A DNA stretch of 7,769 nucleotides from positions 1 to 7,769 of the forward strand of contig NZ_CAMLMK010000121.1 of assembly GCF_946481155.1 (NCBI RefSeq), in the 5' to 3' direction. The position numbers were made by a program, and so were the translations under genes. Below, in pieces: positions 5,609-7,769 of this stretch. The stretch is from an uncultured Flavobacterium sp. (GTDB taxonomy: Bacteria; Bacteroidota; Bacteroidia; Flavobacteriales; Flavobacteriaceae). The stretch's first letter is position 1. Each line of letters opens with the position of its first letter. The notes under the pieces are model-generated. The model did no database searches, was not told the origin of the DNA, and saw nothing but the letters and a program-made list of their open reading frames with translations.

Positions 5609-6553
5609 ATGTTAAACAGAAGACATATCCGTGTGAAAGTGATGCAATCTATTTATGCAATGCATCAGAACAATTCCGATAATCTTGATAAGGAAGAGAA
5701 ATTCCTTTTTCAAAGTATCGAAAATATTCAGGATTTATATCTTATCATGCTTTCCGCTTTGGTGGAAATCAAGAAATCGGAAGAAGATTTCATCGATAAA
5801 TCCAGTAAAAAACATCTTGCTACAAAAGAAGAACGCAATCCCAACAACAAGTTTGTAAACAACAAAGTACTTGAGTTATTGACTGAAAATAATTCATTGA
5901 GTATTGCTTTGGAAGACAGAAAAATCAACAATTGGAAAAATAATGACGATTATATCCTGTTGCTTTTAGAGGCTGTAAAGTCAAGCGAATTGTATGAAAA
6001 ATACATGAGTGCTCCGGCTAATGGTTTTGAGGAAGACAAGCAGTTTATCGTTGATATTTTCTCAGAAGTTATTGCACCAAACGAAAAATTGTACGATTAT
6101 CTGGAAGATCATAAGCTAACGTGGGTAGACGATATTCCATTAGTTAACACAATGATTGTGAAGCAATTGAAGCAATTGAAATCAGCGACAGATACTTCGT
6201 TCTTTGTGCCGAAACTGTATAAGGATTCCGATGATAAAGAGTTTGTGAAAAATCTTTTCCGTAAAACGGTCCTGAACAATAATGAGCTTGCCAAAGAATT
6301 TATTGATAAGACACCAAACTGGGATGCAGAGCGTATCGCTGAAATTGACACGATTATTCTGAAAATGGCCATCTGCGAATTTTTGAAATTCCCATCGATT
6401 CCGGTAAAAGTTACAATTAACGAATATTTAGAATTGGCAAAAGAATATTCTACACCAAAAAGTAGTATTTTTATCAACGGAATTTTGGACAACTTAGTAA
6501 AAGAGTACCAAAAAGAAAATAAATTAATCAAAACCGGAAGAGGTTTAATGTAA
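5609..6553 (+). CDS. nusB: Transcription antitermination factor NusB, extended Bacteroidota form
   Basis: NusB works with NusE (ribosomal protein S10) on boxA RNA to promote antitermination in rRNA operons. The 314-residue protein is more than twice the length of E. coli NusB (139). The first helix is recognisable at residues 1-20 (RRHIRVKVMQSIYAM). The conserved C-terminal half of the fold lies at about 236-300: WDAERIAEIDTIILKMAICEF, then IPVKVTINEYLELAKEYSTP and FINGILDNLV. Between them is a charged, mainly helical insertion (about 22-230) that is usual for NusB of this phylum but of unknown role. The start ATG at 5609 follows an A-rich stretch without a Shine-Dalgarno sequence. The DUF1573 gene begins 19 bp downstream, suggesting an operon through yajC. 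The family call is secure; the contribution of the insertion is not. Confidence 0.93.
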   Translation: MLNRRHIRVKVMQSIYAMHQNNSDNLDKEEKFLFQSIENIQDLYLIMLSALVEIKKSEEDFIDKSSKKHLATKEERNPNNKFVNNKVLELLTENNSLSIALEDRKINNWKNNDDYILLLLEAVKSSELYEKYMSAPANGFEEDKQFIVDIFSEVIAPNEKLYDYLEDHKLTWVDDIPLVNTMIVKQLKQLKSATDTSFFVPKLYKDSDDKEFVKNLFRKTVLNNNELAKEFIDKTPNWDAERIAEIDTIILKMAICEFLKFPSIPVKVTINEYLELAKEYSTPKSSIFINGILDNLVKEYQKENKLIKTGRGLM

Positions 6554-6572
6554 TTAACTTTTTTTAAAAAAC

Positions 6573-7055
6573 ATGATTAGAAAAACTTTTGGAGTATTGG
6601 CTATTGCTGCTTTAGTAATGTCAACTGCTTGTAAAAACGAAAATGCTTCAGACAAGATCGATCCTGCGAATGTCGAAAAAACAATGGCAGAAAATGCTGC
6701 TTCAGGTAAATTGCCGATAATCAAATTTGATAAGACGGAACACGATTTCGGAAATATCAAAGAAGGCGTGAAGGCAGAAACCGTTTTCACTATCACCAAT
6801 GAAGGTGAAGCGGATTTAATCATCATCAATGCTCAGGGAAGCTGTGGGTGTACCGTTCCTGACTGGCCAAAAGAGCCTATCAAACCGGGAGCTTCTGCAC
6901 CTATGAAAGTTACTTTTGATTCTTCAGGAAAACCGGGGAAACAACAAAAATCCGTTACTTTAACTACCAATACAAAAGAAGGTTCTGAGAAAGTAACCAT
7001 CAAAGCTAATGTTTCACCAAAGCCAGGATCACTGGTTACAAGACCAATAAATTAA
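6573..7055 (+). CDS. DUF1573 lipoprotein
   Basis: This 160-residue protein begins with a lipoprotein-type signal (MIRK, a hydrophobic run at 6-17, then STAC with the likely lipidated C20). A short polar linker (about 21-45) leads to one DUF1573 domain at about 49-147. Its landmarks are KFDKTEHDFGNIKEG (51-65), FTITNEGEADLII (72-84), the signature SCGCTVPDWPKEPIKPG (90-106) and VTFDSSGKPG (113-122). The domain is predicted to be an immunoglobulin-like beta sandwich, common in this phylum, with no established biochemical function. C91 and C93 in CGCT are invariant-looking and could form a metal or redox site, which is speculation. The protein should be anchored in the envelope facing the periplasm or the surface. 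It is 19 bp after nusB and 6 bp before yajC, in an operon-like arrangement. Confidence 0.88.
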   Translation: MIRKTFGVLAIAALVMSTACKNENASDKIDPANVEKTMAENAASGKLPIIKFDKTEHDFGNIKEGVKAETVFTITNEGEADLIIINAQGSCGCTVPDWPKEPIKPGASAPMKVTFDSSGKPGKQQKSVTLTTNTKEGSEKVTIKANVSPKPGSLVTRPIN

Positions 7056-7061
7056 GATATT

Positions 7062-7343
7062 ATGGGACAAATGGGCCAATTTTTGCCAATACTGCTAATG
7101 TTTGTAGTGGTTTATTTTTTAATGATCAGACCGCAACAGCAACGTGCTAAAAAAGAAAAAGAATTCGAAGCTGCTTTGAAAGTAGGTGACAAAATCATCA
7201 CTAAATCAGGTATTCACGGAAAAATCGCTGAGTTATACGAGGATTCCGTTATCGTGGAAACTATGGCTGGTAAAATTAAAATGGAACGTTCTGCGATTTC
7301 ATTGGAATTAAGCCAGAAAGCAAATGCTGATAAAAAAGCATAA
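7062..7343 (+). CDS. yajC: Preprotein translocase subunit YajC
   Basis: This 93-residue protein is the SecDF-associated YajC, an accessory of the Sec translocon in the inner membrane. It shows the family pattern: a short N terminus, one membrane helix (about 7-22), immediately the hallmark MIRPQQQRAKKEKEF (21-35), then a small cytoplasmic domain with LKVGDKIITKSGIHGKI (39-55) and IVETMAGKIKMERSAI (64-79). Its length is close to that of other YajC proteins (about 85-110). I use ATG 7062; a second ATG three codons later is possible. It starts 6 bp after the DUF1573 stop and is closed by a strong terminator, so it is the last gene of the nusB run. secD and secF are not in the window. Confidence 0.95.
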   Translation: MGQMGQFLPILLMFVVVYFLMIRPQQQRAKKEKEFEAALKVGDKIITKSGIHGKIAELYEDSVIVETMAGKIKMERSAISLELSQKANADKKA

Positions 7344-7358
7344 GTGTATTCATATCAT

Positions 7359-7388
7359 AAAAAAGCCCCGATTCATCGGGGCTTTTTT
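7359..7388 (+). terminator. Bidirectional terminator between yajC and the convergent membrane protein gene
   Basis: A GC-rich stem (AGCCCCGA with TCGGGGCT, loop TTCA) is flanked by six A on the left and six T on the right, so a T tract follows the hairpin on either strand. It starts 16 bp past the yajC stop and ends 4 bp before the stop codon of the opposite gene, and should end both transcripts. Confidence 0.93.
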
Positions 7389-7391
7389 CAT

Positions 7392-7769
7392 TTATAACTC
7401 TTCAATCAAATCGTCTTTCATTGTTTCCTTGTCGCCTAAAATTATCTCTGATTTTACGAGCCATGAAAAGGCAAAGGCCCATAAAGCAATAATCTCCAGA
7501 TAGAGAAAATAGTGAGTGTGCTTCAGAGTTTCTTTTATAAATGGTACATTATACAAAAGCAGCATTGCGATACAACAGAAAATAATTGAACCGCAGATCC
7601 TGTACACTTTATTTCGGGTTCGTTTCATTTCGGTAAGCTCGCCTTTTGTCTTAGTAAACTTGAATAGTGAAAAATAGGCTAATGTGGTAAAAAATAAGCC
7701 AGCTGAAATGTAATGAATCCAGCTTGAGAGGCTTTGCTGGTCTTCGATTTCATTGGTAGGGAAGAAGGC
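7392..7769 (-). CDS. Multi-pass membrane protein, unknown function (5' end outside window)
   Basis: The reading frame is open without a stop from its TAA (7392-7394) to the right edge, giving at least 125 residues. An ATG at 7626-7628 would yield only 78 residues, but the 47 codons upstream encode a convincing membrane segment, so the gene almost certainly begins beyond the window. Three hydrophobic helices are visible: around WIHYISAGLFFTTLAYFSLF, VYRICGSIIFCCIAMLLLY and FLYLEIIALWAFAFSWLV. They are joined by a basic loop (KFTKTKGELTEMKRTRNK) that is probably cytoplasmic. The protein ends in an acidic tail, KDDLIEEL. The upstream FPTN, then HYISA and FF, and the late ALWAF-SWLVK pattern recall seven-helix proteins of the DUF998 kind, but I cannot assign it firmly. 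Confidence 0.75.
   Translation of the reverse strand, partial: AFFPTNEIEDQQSLSSWIHYISAGLFFTTLAYFSLFKFTKTKGELTEMKRTRNKVYRICGSIIFCCIAMLLLYNVPFIKETLKHTHYFLYLEIIALWAFAFSWLVKSEIILGDKETMKDDLIEEL

Noticed and set aside
6109..6531. 140-codon open frame antisense to nusB
   Set aside because: It lies wholly inside the well-supported nusB gene, is rich in Ser, Phe and Ile as expected of an antisense shadow, and shows no family motif.
1..7769. CRISPR array, tRNA or rRNA gene, insertion sequence or prophage
   Set aside because: No regularly spaced repeats, cloverleaf-like segments, transposase motifs or phage genes were seen on either strand.

Overview
The window looks like chromosomal DNA of a Flavobacterium-like member of the Bacteroidota. 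The signs are AT-rich spacers, weak or absent Shine-Dalgarno sequences, TAATTTTG boxes that match the Bacteroidota -7 consensus TAnnTTTG, a DUF3276 PUR-like protein, and a roughly 310-residue NusB of the kind found in this phylum. No RNA gene, insertion sequence, phage gene, CRISPR array or island was seen. This is an ordinary housekeeping region and I found no convincing new system in it.

Layout. (1) Positions 2-130 hold the 3' end of a + strand gene, followed by a purine-rich spacer with a 7-nt quasi-repeat. (2) A thioredoxin-fold protein (233-787, -) is divergent from a + strand pair made of an Mpo1-like membrane protein (871-1344) and a CsaA-like tRNA-binding-domain protein (1344-1676), which overlap at TAATG. 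(3) A - strand block reads an ABC exporter half-transporter (4195-2447), then a DUF3276 protein (2374-2000), a strong hairpin terminator, and a 69-residue two-helix membrane protein (1927-1718). (4) A 200-bp AT-rich divergent spacer carries a textbook Bacteroidota promoter for a leucine dehydrogenase-type enzyme (4396-5505, +). (5) A terminator that overlaps a second TAATTTTG box leads into the + strand run nusB (5609-6553), DUF1573 lipoprotein (6573-7055) and yajC (7062-7343). (6) A strong bidirectional terminator separates yajC from a convergent multi-pass membrane protein (- strand, 7769-7392), whose 5' end lies outside the window.

How the genes work together. nusB, DUF1573 and yajC are tightly spaced and probably co-transcribed; they link rRNA transcription antitermination, an envelope lipoprotein and the Sec translocon accessory protein. 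The dehydrogenase most likely catabolises branched-chain amino acids from its own promoter. The exporter and the PUR-like protein probably share a message, although each may also be regulated alone. Three start or extent choices matter: the thioredoxin protein starts at ATG 787 and not at the upstream TTG, DUF3276 starts at ATG 2374 and not at TTG 2422, and the last gene stays open to the window edge rather than starting at the ATG at 7628.
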